A stretch of 64,000 nucleotides of DNA. It comes from Chlorella sorokiniana (lineage: Eukaryota > Chlorophyta > Trebouxiophyceae > Chlorellales > Chlorellaceae). Shown in pieces: positions 23,501 through 34,269 of the stretch (position 1 is the stretch's first letter; each line of letters begins with the position of its first letter). A program made the translations under genes and the position numbers. The DNA lies in assembly GCA_025917655.1 (NCBI GenBank), contig CP084616.1:806001-870000 (forward strand), in the 5' to 3' direction. The notes beneath the pieces were generated by a model. The model ran no database searches and was not told the DNA's origin. It worked only from the letters and a program-made list of their open reading frames with translations.

Positions 23501-25507
23501 TGGGCCAGCGCAGCAGCGTAGCCGCCTACCCAGGCCGCCACGCCCTGCTGCAGCGCCGCCGCGCCGTCGTCGCGCCACGCGGCCGCCTGGCCGGCGGCGG
23601 GCAGCAGGGCTTGGAGCACAAATGCGTGCGGGACGTGGGCCAGCTGGAGGGGCGCACGTGCGTCGCTGTCCAGTCCCGCTGCTTGCTGCTGCTGCACCCG
23701 TGGCTGCCAGGGGCACGACAGGAAGCTGGCCAGCACCGCCCTCTGCACCTGCAGGGGGAAGCGGCGGCAGGGGCAGCAAGCGCCGTCAACATCCCCCTTC
23801 CATGAACAGAGCCAGCTACAAAGAGGGCGGCAGCAATGCGTCGCAGCCAGGGGCCAGGGCCTCTACAGCCCGCTCGCCTGGTGGTGCTCGTGCTGCAGGC
23901 CCCGCCGCCACAGCACCTCCAGCCACGCCCAGCCCAGCTGGCAGCCGTCTGCCGCCTGGCCGTCGCCCTTGGCTGCCGGTGCGACCAAGCTTTCGATCTC
24001 CACCCAGCCCTCCTGCGGCACCGTGCAGGGCCCAAGGGGGGTGTAAAAGGCGTAAGGGGAAGTACACGCGGCGGCAGACCTGCCAGCTGGCTCCGCCGGC
24101 TGGCCCCCAACAGCGTTCAAGCCGCCAACACCGCCCCATCCAGCTGCTGCCTCACCGTCGCAAGGTGCGGCGCCCGCTCCTCAAGGCAGCCCAGCAGCTT
24201 CAGGTAGGGCTGCCAGGCTGGCGAGGCGCCGGCGCCCAGCCGCTGCACCGTCAGCGCCAGCACGTGTGTCGCCCGCTTGCGGCTGGCGCTGTCGGGGTCG
24301 CGCAGGCAGCCGCGCAGCGCGGGCCACAGCGTGGCGGCGCCGTCGCCGCTGGCCGCCTGCAGCGGGCCGACGGTGCCGGCGAGCAGCTCTGGCGGCAGCA
24401 GAGTCAGCAGCGTCAAGCCCAGCTGCCGCGCCTGAGCTGATCCTGCGAGCAGCTGCCTGGGGTGAGGGACAGCGGAGTCATGTGCAGCACCGTTCAGCAG
24501 GCCGGAAAGCAGGGAGAAACAGAACCATGCGTCAAGCAGCCAACAGTTCTGCCTCACTTGCAAGCATCTTGCAGCTCGCCCCGAGCACGCTCCTCGCTGC
24601 CCTGCTGCGCCACCGCCGCAAGAACGGCAGGCAGCAGGTGGCGCGCTGCCGCTCTGGCAGCCACCGCCGGTGCTGGTGCCGCCTTGCCCTTCCCCTTGCG
24701 AGGCGGCTGCCGCGCGGCCGGGCTGAGCAGCAGGGCCAGCACCCCGGTCAGTGAGTTGGTGGCGGCATGGCACAGGACCGCCTCCCAGCCTGTCTCCGCA
24801 GGTTGCTGCTGCCCCTGCTGTTGTTGCGCCTGGTTGGGTGCTGCCGCCTCTGCTGCTGCTAACGCCTGCTGGATGACAGCCGCCGCCAGCCGCATCCGGA
24901 GGTCGCCTGGCAAGCGCGCGGCCGCAGCAGCCGCTGCCCCGCCAGGCGAACCTGCCGGGACGGCGGCGGCCTGCTGTGAGCCAGCATGCTGCTGTGGCTG
25001 GTGATCGGTGCGTGCTGCAGCTTGCACCAGGGCCAGCCCAAGGTCCCAGCATCCGCAGGCTGCCAACAGCTCGGACGCAGCCTGAACCAGCTCAAGACGC
25101 CGCTCATCCCACGCATCCGTGGCACCCGCCGACGCAGCCTCCGCCGCCAGCAGGGGCAGCAGTATGTGTGTGATGGCCTGCGCTGCCTGTGCGCGCACGA
25201 GGTCGGGTGCTTGGGCGGCCTGGGCTGCACCCAGCAGGAGCGTCACCGCTGCCCCGGCGAGGGCCCACGCGCAGCCGAGGCTGCTATCGTCCAGCTGTGC
25301 TCGATCTCCTGCCTGCCTGCCTTCCTCTGCATCCATAAGTGCAGCCGCCAGGCGTAGCACGGCGGCGAGCTGCTGGCTGTGAGCGGTGCTGAGCGGCAGA
25401 AGAACCGCCGCCACCGCCAGGCGACCTGCACCCTGCAAGTCTAGGGTGTGGCAGGAGGGCGCGATAGCCTCCAGCGACAACTTCGCGACATCTGGATGTG
25501 CCGACAT
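17514..25507 (-). CDS. TARBP1: TARBP1-type tRNA (guanosine-2'-O-)-methyltransferase
   Basis: SPOUT methyltransferase expected to methylate the ribose of G18 in tRNA (TRM3/TARBP1 family). Start at 25507, the first Met after an upstream region that is poor coding sequence. The long N-terminal part is an Ala/Leu-rich helical repeat array (for example AVAAVLLPLSTAHSQQLAAV) as in other TARBP1 proteins. The C-terminal catalytic domain is clear in order: ELLVVASLLSRAPNLAGLAR TCEVF (18.6 kb), PEFRSIAVSAHLWLPLLEV (18.2 kb), VLLLGREKEGIPADLL (exon 17888-17770), SLNVHVSGALAIHQYTQQAL (exon 17652-17514). The last intron uses a GC donor. A run of 14 Gly is encoded at 20531-20570. Several indels interrupt the exons. 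Its last two exons were copied into 11298-11612. Confidence 0.9.
17728..17783. repeat. 28-bp direct tandem duplication spanning a GC 5' splice site
   Basis: Two identical 28-bp units (17728-17755 and 17756-17783). Each contains the end of the TARBP1 exon plus the donor AG|GCGAGG on the minus strand, so the intact gene has two possible GC donors. The truncated copy at 11494 has a single unit. Using the first donor in transcription order gives an exon of 119 nt, the same length as in the relic. Confidence 0.9.
20531..20570. repeat. GCC trinucleotide microsatellite, poly-Gly in the TARBP1-like protein
   Basis: About 13 GCC units on the plus strand. In the TARBP1 reading frame they give a run of 14 Gly flanked by the helical sequences CMLRAWVEAARG and RQLALPAG. 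Confidence 0.9.
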
Positions 25508-25835
25508 GACTGCCGGGCGCCGGCTCTTACCGCCTCGGCTGCCACCCTCCGCGAATTTTCTGCTGTGTGGACGAGTGCATGTATGGCGTGCAGCTGCGAA
25601 GTACCTTGTCTGCATAACCGATTTTTAATTGAAGCTTTAAAGTCAGGACTGTTGTGCACCGCCGACAGCGCAGCGCAGCGTGCAGACGGCTCTGTTTTCT
25701 CACTACGCAGGTCAATGTAGGGTCAATGCTACCAATTACACTAATGTAGATGGTGGGTATCAATTCTTGCTGATGCACTGCAATTAAATCGAATGCGTAT
25801 TCTGCACTTTCCAGTCGGTGAAGCTCCACCGCAGG
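25508..25835. other. intergenic spacer between the SRI-like gene and TARBP1
   Basis: AT-richer spacer between two genes in the same direction. It should contain the 3' UTR of the SRI-like gene and the promoter and 5' UTR of TARBP1. The TGTAA signal at 25740-25736 separates them. No exon is seen. Confidence 0.5.
25736..25740 (-). terminator. TGTAA polyadenylation signal of the SRI-like gene
   Basis: Minus-strand TGTAA 96 nt after the stop at 25836, inside an AT-rich stretch that is otherwise rare in this window. Confidence 0.6.
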
Positions 25836-27734
25836 TCACCGCTGCTCGCTGGCATGTTTCTGAACAGTTGCCACCACGCCGCCCATGTGCTCCACATACC
25901 GCTGCACCAAGGCCTTGATGCTCTCCGCTTCAGGCACCAGAAAATCGGCTGAGGTGGCAGCCGTGTGGCGTCGCATCACCTTGGCGGTACACCTGGCGGC
26001 CACTGCCTCGTACATCGCGGTGCTTAGCTGGCCAGCCTGCAGCAGCGGGCGCAGCTCGCCGCACACAAACTCCTCCACCTGGCGCGCCACCTCAGCGCAG
26101 CCGGCGCCGGGCTGCCCGGCTGCGACGCCGACCGCTGCCCGCTGCACGAGGCCTGAGGCGGCCGCGGACTGCGGGCACGCTTGCCGAGGTGGCTGCCCGG
26201 GCGCCTCTTCCGCCTCCAGGGCCTCTGGCTGCCGCTCGTCTGCCTGCTGCGTGCTGGCTGCGGCGGGCTGCACGGGCAGAGGGGCGAAGGCGCTGCCGCC
26301 CAGCTGCGTTTGAGCCGAGGCGTTGGCCGCTGGCGCAGGTTCGGCGCTGTGTTGCGGGCTGCCTTGCACTGGGCTACGAGCACTGTGTTGCTCCCCTTCC
26401 GCAGGGCCTGCCGCTGGTGCTGCTGTGGCGCCCGGTTCTCCTGCTCCCCTTCCGCCTCCCCAACCGGCAGGGCGGCATCCCAGTCCAGCTCCACCTCTTC
26501 TAAAAGCAAGGCTGCGGGCTGTGCCGGGGCCCTGTTGGATGCGCCCGCACGAGCCTGCTGCTGCTGCCGGTCCTGCTGCCGAGCTGCTGGCGGCAGCGCC
26601 GCGCCTGGACTCCCCATGGCCGCAGCCCCCGCCTGCTTTTCCTCCGCCCCTGCCCGTGCCGAACCCCCTCCTGCTGCTGCCGAGGGGCAGCGGCGCCGGT
26701 GGCCCGAGCGCGCTGCGCCTGCCGCCGCTCGGCCAGCCAGTGCGCGGCGGAGGCGCGGGACGCCAGATTCTGGTACACCGCTGTGCTGCCGCAGCGCCCG
26801 TAGAGCTCCTGCTCCTGGGCCAGGGCAGCCTCAAACGCCTCCCTCCTGCAGGCAGGGGGAGGGCGGGAGCCGGGCGGGCATAACAAGGGGGAGTGGCAGG
26901 GGCCCAGGCCTAATGAACAGGGGCACACAGGCACTCCCTGCCCACGCACACAACAACTCTCGCTGACAGGCACTGACACACTGCCATCTGCCGCCTTTTC
27001 AACCAGCACCGAGCGCCGAGGAGGGCGTCAGCGGCAGGCCCAGCCCTCCCCCACAGCCCCACCTGATGCCAGCGTCCGCGGCAGCCGCCTGGGGCCGCGG
27101 CGGCGGGCGGCGGCGCAGCGCAGCGAGCACCAGGTGCTCCCCCGCCAGCTTGTTCAGCACCGTCTGCCTGCGCTGGGAGGCGGCGGCAGCATGAGCCTGG
27201 CCGGCCAGACCGGGAGGCGCTCGGAGGAGCACGCGGGCGGTGGCTCCGTCACCGGGCATGCAGGGGGGCCAGCGTGGGGTGGCTGCAACTCGGGGCCGGA
27301 CAGCACATGCCGGGGTGCCACCTGTTGACTCGGGGTATTTTGGCACGTGCCACGTAAGTGATCAAGGGCCTCTGCTTTGGATCCACGAGGGCAAGCACGG
27401 CGGCGCCATGCTTGGAGGCGGCGGCGGCGGCGGGGTCTGCAGCCGGTGCAGGGCATCAGGCGTCAGCGTCTGGAGAGCCGCTGCGTCAGATGAATGCGAT
27501 TAACAGCAAACGCAGCTGCAACATGGCTGGTCGACAGCAGAGCCACGCAGGGAGGCCAGCGGAAACCCTGCGCTGCCGCCTGCGCACCTCGCCGTTGCCG
27601 CTTGTTGCTTTGAGCGGCCTCAGCATCGCCATCGTCCTCCCCTGCTTGTGCGATTTGTAGTATGAGAGCTTTGGCATTCAGTCCAAAACGGGGGCGCTCT
27701 GCACCGCTTGCAGCAAGTCGTCCTCGGCAGCCAT
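25836..27734 (-). CDS. nuclear-type protein with an SRI-like C-terminal helical domain
   Basis: Start at 27734 (MAAEDDLLQAVQSAP). One C-run indel near 27690 is needed to join it to AKALILQIAQAGEDDGDAEA and the basic patch NKRQRR, a likely nuclear signal. Exon 1 ends at 27588. Later exons read KHGAAVLALVDPKQRPLITY, QTVLNKLAGEHLVLAALRRR and REAFEAALAQEQELYGRCGS. A low-complexity Ala/Gln/Pro middle is followed by the C-terminal helical block (VEEFVCGELRPLLQAGQLST, KVMRRHT, IKALVQRYVEHMG). That block resembles the SRI-like domain at the end of PHRF1/SCAF proteins, which binds the phosphorylated RNA polymerase II tail. The resemblance is by eye: residue pattern and C-terminal position only. No PHD or RING finger is visible. 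Confidence 0.55.
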
Positions 27735-27994
27735 GTGCGCGGCTGGCTGGTGACACAATCATCTGAATCAACAGTTAGGTTTATACAGCCCAACATGCGT
27801 GCCTTCAGATCGCATGCTTGCGTGTTCGGCTTCTCAGCAGGGGCCAGGCTGGCACTCAGGCTATTTGAGAAGCAGCCAGGCGTGCCTCAACTGTTGAACT
27901 TCTTTTCGGAACCCACAGTTGATATCCCCGGACGCCCAAACTTGGCAGATCACCTCCACAAACCCGACTGCCCAACCCCTTGACGGCAGCCACC
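27735..27994. promoter_or_regulatory. 260-bp divergent promoter region, SRI-like gene (-) and HVA22 gene (+)
   Basis: Head-to-head genes with 260 bp between start codons, so the promoters must share or abut sequence. The stretch is moderately AT-rich. No obvious TATA box is visible. Confidence 0.55.
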
Positions 27995-29899
27995 ATGGTG
28001 TTCAAACTCCTCTTTTCCCTGATCCCCAGCTATTCCAACTTGTGCCGGTGGGTGCCCCTGGAAGGCTGGCTACCCCTTGGGGACATGCCGCTGCTTGTTT
28101 GGCTGCAGTCGACCAAATCGGCCGAATCAACGTGGGCCAGGCCGAGCAGCGACGTATTCACTTTAGCGCGATCGCTCGTTGACCTGCGCTTCCGCCGCCG
28201 CTGACCCTGCGGCGCTGCTCTAGCGCCACCCTCACGGCTGCCTCTGTGTTTGCTTGTCATGGCCTGCAGCCTTGCCGCTTTTGTCGTGGGCTTGGTGTTC
28301 CCCACCCTTGAGTCCATGAAGGCGATCGAGTCCCACCAGACTGGCGACGACAAGCAGGTGCAGTGTGTGCGGGCCGCGGTCGCGCGCAGCGCTGCGCTGG
28401 GTGCCGCCCTCGACGCGCCGCTGGGCCGCACACGAGGCCGGCCCTCCCCAACGGCATGCCCCGGATGCTTTCCACCTGCTGCGCAGTGGCTGACCTACTG
28501 GGTGTGCTACTCCACGCTGCTGTCTCTGGAGACTGTGGCCTGGTCCCTCCTCATCTGGTGTGCTGGCCGCTGAGGGGCTTGCGGTTGAGGGGCTTGCAGG
28601 GGATGCCTGCAGCCAAGCTGGAGCCGGCCCGGGACATGCGACGGGCTTCGCGCGCGCTCGCCCACCTCGCAGCCGCTGCCCTGCCGCAGGATCCCCTTCT
28701 ACCGCCTCGTGCGCGTGGGCTTGATGGCCTGGCTGTCTCTGCCGAACTTCAGCGTGAGGCCTGCGCTGCCGCGCGCCACCCTCGCTGCCGTTGTGGCACA
28801 GCGCGCTCCTGTCGCACACCCCGTGCACCCCTGGTTCCGTTCATGGCTGCCGCGTGCTCCACTCCCTGCCCGCTCGCGTCGCTTCCGTCGGCGATCAGCT
28901 GCGCCCTGCTCCCACCCCGCCCTGCCCGCCCGCCCGCCCCTCGCAACAGGGCGCGGCCTGGGTCTACGACGCGTTGGTGCGGCCCTTCCTGCTGGCGCTG
29001 GCGGAGAAGGCGTGCGAGGTGCCGGCGCTGAAGGACTACTTCCAGGGCTTCCTCCCGACAAGGCCGGCCCCGCCTCCACCTCCGCCAAGGCGAGCGGGGT
29101 GCGGGGGTGGGTGTGTGGGGCGGGCGGCTACCCCTGGTTGGGGGAGGGGGGCGCAACTTTGCTCCTGCCTGCTGCGGCAGGTTCTGGGGTGGCCAGCGGG
29201 TGTTGGCGAGTCCCAAGTGGCGAGGTGGGGCGGCTTGGGGCCAGGCGTCAAGCTCGCACCCTCGTACTGCTGAGTGGGAGCTGGGGGGCACGCATGCCTT
29301 TGGCACTGCCACGCCGTGCCTCGCGCCACAGCCGGCCACCCTTGCGTCGATGCAGCCGCCCGGCGACTGGGAGGCAGTGGGGCACAGCTCCGAGCCGCAA
29401 CCCGGCGGCACGGTGGGCAGGCAGAGCCTCTTTGCCCCTGCCTCGTTGGCCTCGTTGTTGTTCGTGGCCTGGCAGTTGTGGACTCGTTCTAGAGTGCTGC
29501 CCACTCTCCCTCCATTTTTGCTCAACCCAGGCCCACTCGCCGATGCCCCCTTTTCGCTCTTGTGCCGCCCACTCGCTCCCCCTGCGCGTGGCATGCCCTG
29601 CCGGCTGATGTGCGGGTTCCCCTTTGCCCGTGCAGATCCTGGACGCCGTGAAGGAGCAGGTCACCAGGTGGGCCGCACCAAACGGGTGCTGCATGCAGGC
29701 AGCGCAGCCCGGCCAAGCGAGCTCTGCCGGCGCGTGCGGATGCCCCTACGTGTCCTTGTTGAGCGCTCAATGCCCGCTGTGCGCTTGGACTGCGCACCCC
29801 TTGATTCTGTTTCCCGGCTGTTCCCCGCCCCGCAGCTCCGAGGGCGCTGAGGAGGATGAGCGGGCTGCCTACCAGCCCCTGAAGGCCCACGCGCAGTGA
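27995..29899 (+). CDS. HVA22: HVA22/REEP (TB2-DP1) family ER membrane-shaping protein
   Basis: Small reticulon-like hairpin protein of the ER that bends tubules and is often stress- or ABA-linked in plants (family knowledge). Exons: 27995-28047, 28270-28357, 28487-28557, 28690-28753, 28950 to about 29098, then short exons near 29637 (ILDAVKEQVT) and 29837-29899. Motifs in order: VVGLVFPTLESMKAIES, QWLTYWVCYSTLLSLETVAW, SLLIWIPFYRLVRVGLMAWL, AAWVYDALVRPFLLALAEKA, matching the TB2/DP1 domain from end to end. The charged C-terminus finishes EEDERAAYQPLKAHAQ. A C-run deletion at about 29053 shifts frame (PTRPAP in place of PDKAGPAST), and the end of that exon is uncertain. No TGTAA is seen downstream. 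Confidence 0.92.
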
Positions 29900-30635
29900 T
29901 TGCGCGGCGGCGAGCCCTCCCCTCGGGCCTGTTACTCGATGGAGGCTCTGGCCTGCGATACCGGCGCAGGTACCGCCTTGTCACGGAGGCCGGACTGCGC
30001 CTTTCACCGCCTTCCCTCACGCAATTCTCTTCACAAATCAAGAAGCTGGGCGGCGCTACAGCCGCCCTCCTCCCAGCCGCGGTTTGCAGTGCAGCGGGGC
30101 CATGTACAGTAGTGGTGACTTCGGGTGGGAGCCCCGTGAAGCGTCCTTCTGCGCCTTGCACCCTCATCACACCTCTTTGATTGGTATGCACAGCTCAAGC
30201 AGTACAAACAGGCGAGCCAAGACGGGTGCGGCTGCTGGAGCCGGGCGGCGAACATGGAAGGAGGTCCGGGGCTGCCAGCCAGCTCAAAACTCAGGTCGAG
30301 GGGTGTGTTGCTGTAGCGCAGCAGCGTGCAGGAAGGGAGCCAGAAAGGTGGTTAAGCGGCAGTTGGCCGTGCTAGCAGCTGGGCAGCACCGCCAGGAATG
30401 GTTTGCAGTGCGTAGAAGCGTGACGCCTCGCAGAGAGGCGGCACCGAGGCGCTCCCTCAACAAAACGCAGGCGAACAAGGAAGCGGAAGAGAGACGAAAG
30501 AGCAGTGCTAGGGGCTCGTGTGGGCTGGCTGCTGTATGGATAATTGCGTTGGGGGCGGGACAAATCCAGGGGCGTCGGCTGCCAAAGCGGAAGAGGCGGG
30601 GCACTCAGGGGTGACTGATGGGTGACGCGCGTCCG
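29900..30635. other. convergent intergenic region, HVA22 (+) and nucleotide-sugar transporter (-) 3' ends
   Basis: Holds the two 3' UTRs. No exon-like sequence, tRNA-like T-loop or TGTAA signal was found on either strand. Confidence 0.4.
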
Positions 30636-33600
30636 CTAGGAGGCGCTGCTGCGCCGCCGCCGCCGCCGCCGCCCGCCGTCAGCGATGAGCTGGCGCTGCG
30701 TTGCGCTTTCTTTGAGCAGCTGCCCCACCTGGCGGCGCAGGCCCTGCTTGCTGCGCCGCCGTCCCGCCTCGCTGCGGTCCACCTCCGCCATGCGCAGCTG
30801 CATCTCGGTGGCGCTCAGCTGGTCGCCGCCCAGGCCCCCGCCGCCGCCGTCACGCCGCTGCCCAGGCGCCGGCTGGAGGCCAGCAGGCCGGTGAGCAGCA
30901 GCACGGCGGCGGCCGCCCGGTGCCCAGCAGCAGCACGCCCAGCAGGCGGCGGCGGCGGCCCGCCGCGTCCGACGGCAGCAGGCGCTGCGGGGGCGGGGCG
31001 GAGGAAGGGGGAAGAGCACACAGCGGTGGGAGGCAGCAAAGCGGTGAGACTGCTGCCCTGGCCAGGCCCCGTCAAGCAGCCGTGAGAGCGGGCAGCGACC
31101 TGCACAGCCGCCGCATGCGCTGCCCGCACACGCCTCCCGCCAGCCCGCCCCTCTGCCCGCCCCTCACCTTGAGCGCGCGCTGCGCCGCCAGCTGCAGCCG
31201 CCTGCTGTCCAGGGCCCGCCCGTACATGAACACCGACAGCAGCACCAGCGCCACGCCCACCAGGAACACGGGGCTGGGCCACTGCAGGGGAGCAGGGGGT
31301 GCGGCAGCGTGGGGGCATTCCGTGCACAGCATGGCGTCCGTGGGGGGGGCAGCGGCCAGGCAGCGATGGCAGGCGCAGGGGCAGCTGGCAGCGCCGCGCA
31401 GGGCGGCAGCCAGCTGCTGGGGCCTGCCTGCCGCCGCCGCGGGCCGCACCTGGCCGAATATGGGTATGGCAGCCAGGACGGTGAGGATGACTGACACCGC
31501 CAGGGCAAAGTTCTTCAGGATGTTGTCGCAGTACTTGACCACCATGCCCGTCACCAGCCCGCCAAACACCTGGGGGTTGGGAGCCAGGAGGGAGGGAGTC
31601 GGTGCATGAGGAGGAAAGCGGGAAAGCGTGCCGCGGGCAGTCCAGGCGCCACCACATGGGAGGGATGCAGGAGGGCCGTGGAAAACGCTGCCGCCGCCCG
31701 CGCTGCCCCACCTGCAGCGCGATGACCGCCCACGTGGCGGCGTCAAAGCCCTGCAGCAGCCCCGCCTGCCGTATGCGCGCGCCGTCCTTCACCAACGCGT
31801 ACGCGGTACTGCAGCCGGGAGGGAGAAGAAGGGAGGCAGGGGTGGGCCGAGCGCGGGGAGGAGAGAGCGATGCATGGCGCAGGAGCAGGCGCACGTGTGG
31901 ACCGGGAGCGGCAGCGGCCAGCGGGGCCAGCCAGCGGCGCGGGCAGGCCAGCGCGCCCCGCCGGCGTGGCGGCTGACGGCGCTCGCCGCAGCCTCCGTGA
32001 GCCCAGCGCGCCACGGCGGCGCAGGACGCGGCGAAAAGGCGGCTCTTGGGGCGCGCCCTGGCCAGGAATGGCAGCGTCTGCTGTGGCCGCACCTGAGTGG
32101 CACGCCGTACATGCCCAGCTGGATGTTGCGCACCCAGAGGGAGGCCGCGTGCCGCCCCTTGACGTACTTCTCGAAGTACACCCCGCGTAGGCGGAGCTCA
32201 GCCCAGACACCGAGCAGGCCACCATGCCCGCCACGTAGTCCAGCCCCGAGGAGGAGCCGGCGGCGCCGCCGCCTGCGGTCGACGACGCGGCGCCGTTGTT
32301 CACGGTGACCAGCACCACGCCGGCGGCCAGCACGGGGATGGAGGCCCACTGCTTGAGGGATGTGTGTGTGGGTGTGGTGTGGATGTGTGTGTGGGGGAGG
32401 GGGGCGCGCGCGTGAGTTAAAGCATTCGGGAGGCATCGGCTCCAGTCCCAAAAACACCAGCAGGCCCAGCGGCGTGCCAGCAAAAGAGGGCGGCACTGGC
32501 CGGGTGCTGCCAGCACCGCGCCGCCCCTTCTGAGGCCAACCGCACCCGCTGCTCCGCAGCAGGCCCCTGGGAGGGCCGCCCTCGCCCTGATGACTATGGA
32601 GACCCCGCCGCCAGCTGGGCTCCCAGCCCGCGCCATGCAGCGCGCACACACTCGCGTGGCGCACTGGCCTGCTGGCCCGCCGCCCACCCATCAGGTAGCT
32701 GTGCCCCCCCGGCCCCCCCCGCCCCCAAACCCCGCCAAGGGCCCACCTGCATGGGCTCCAGCGCCTGTCCCAGCAGCCAGTAGGCGAAGAGGGCGGTGGG
32801 CACCAGCTTGAAAGACTGGTTGAAGATCTGGAAGGCGACGGCATCCAGGTGCGTGGCCGCCACAATCAACAGCACCTGCTGCCCCACAAACATGGCCGCC
32901 GGCAGCAGCATGGGCAGCGACTGCGCCGCCAGCTCGCGCCCGCTGCGCCGCAGCTCCCGTGACAGCGCCGCCGCCTGCGCCGCCGCCGCCGCCCGCGCTG
33001 GTGGTGGCGCCGCCGCCGCCGGCCGCCGCCGCCGCCACCTCGGCGCGCACCGCTCGGAAGTGCATGACCAGGCAGATGAGCAGCTTGATGAGCTCCGTGA
33101 GGATCACTGCAGCCGGGGGCAGGGTTGAAAGCCTCGGAGGCAAGCCAGGGGGCACGGTGGTGGGGGCGGCGGACGAGCGCAGTCAGGCGCGGCGCGCGGC
33201 TGGCGGCTGGTGCCGTGGCGCACCCGACACCGATGCCAGGTAGGGCGTGCCCGCCCGCGCGTGAGTAGCGCAGCATGATGCTGAGGGCGGTGCCCTGGAA
33301 CACCAGCAGCAGCATGGACAGCAGGGCGAGGCGGCCGTCGCGGCGCAGCGTGGCCGGCGACGCGGGCTCGCGAGGCGTGGCAGGGCGGCGCGCCGCCGCC
33401 CCCGCCTCCACGTCGCCGCCAGCCTGCTGCGCGCCGCCGTGCTGCGGCTGCACCCCGCCAAAGCGCCAGCCTGACTGCTGCTGCTCCTTCAGGAGGTGGG
33501 GGTGATACTGCTGCTGCTGCTCTTGCTGAAGCACTTGCTGCAGCACAACCGGCGACGAAGGCTGGCCATCAGCAGAGTGGCTGCCCGCCGCGGGGCGGCG

Positions 33601-33813
33601 CCCAGGCAGCATGCGCAACGGCTGCGGACGCACGCTCAGCAGCGGCAGGTCGCTGGCGCTGCCAAAGGGCCGGGGGTCGATGCTGGCATGACCCACGTTG
33701 GCAAAGCCGCTGCCATCGCCGCCGCCGCCGCCAACTGTCAGCTCGGAAGAGTGCCGCCCGTTGGCATTTTCCAGGCGCACCGATGGCTCCTTTTCGCCCT
33801 CTGACATGCCCAA
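30636..33813 (-). CDS. nucleotide-sugar transporter (SLC35A / UDP-galactose-CMP-sialate type)
   Basis: Golgi antiporter that exchanges a nucleotide sugar for NMP; the substrate cannot be told from sequence. A long cytosolic N-terminus (Gly run, QQVLQQEQQQQ) precedes the helices: LALLSMLLLVFQGTALSIML, then VILTELIKLLICLVMHFRAV, FVGQQVLLIVAATHLDAVAF, FNQSFKLVPTALFAYWLLGQ, SIPVLAAGVVLVTVNNG, GLSSAYAGVYFEKYVKG, LWVRNIQLGMYGVPL, FGGLVTGMVVKYCDNILKNF and FLVGVALVLLSVFMYGR. FNQSFKLVPTAL and VKYCDNILKNFA are the hallmark blocks of the NST family. Exon 1 runs 33813 to about 33232 and needs a one-base correction near 33250. After the last canonical helix the frame continues into a basic, coil-like tail (MQLRMAEVDRSEAGRRRSKQ) with its stop at 30636. 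That tail is unusual and may be misjoined. Confidence 0.88.
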
Positions 33814-34269
33814 CGGTCCTGTGCCGCCGCCCCCGAGGGCCCAGTCTCACGGGGACGGTTGCTGGCGTCTGGAATAGGGACTGGCAGTTCCTGCGGGAGT
33901 CGGCAGCTTACTTACTGTGATGTCGATCAATCACGGATGCTTTTGGGATCGCGACCAAATTGAACAGAGCACCAGTGATGAACTGTTGTCTTGTAGCAAG
34001 CGTGGCCCGTACAGTCAAAGGAGACCAACGCTGGTCTGGGCATATAGCCCTTGTTGGTTGGGTTGTCACCATCCCGAAGCGACCCGAAGAATGGAACCTG
34101 ATGTACTGCCAAATTGTACTCATTGGTGTGGGTTCTTGCGCCCCTGGCTCCTCTTCGGACGCTAATCAACACATCAGCTCCCAGCACATCGCGTTGATGC
34201 GGGGGTGGGTCGGCAGGAGGAGCGTACCAGCGACCGAGCTTCCCCGGTCTGGAAGGCACTGCAGCCGCA
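33814..34269. promoter_or_regulatory. divergent region between the nucleotide-sugar transporter (-) and the B3 gene (+)
   Basis: No supported exon. GC is lower around 33900-34170. It should contain both promoters and possibly a 5' UTR exon of the B3 gene. Long open frames crossing it on the minus strand do not look like protein. Confidence 0.4.
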
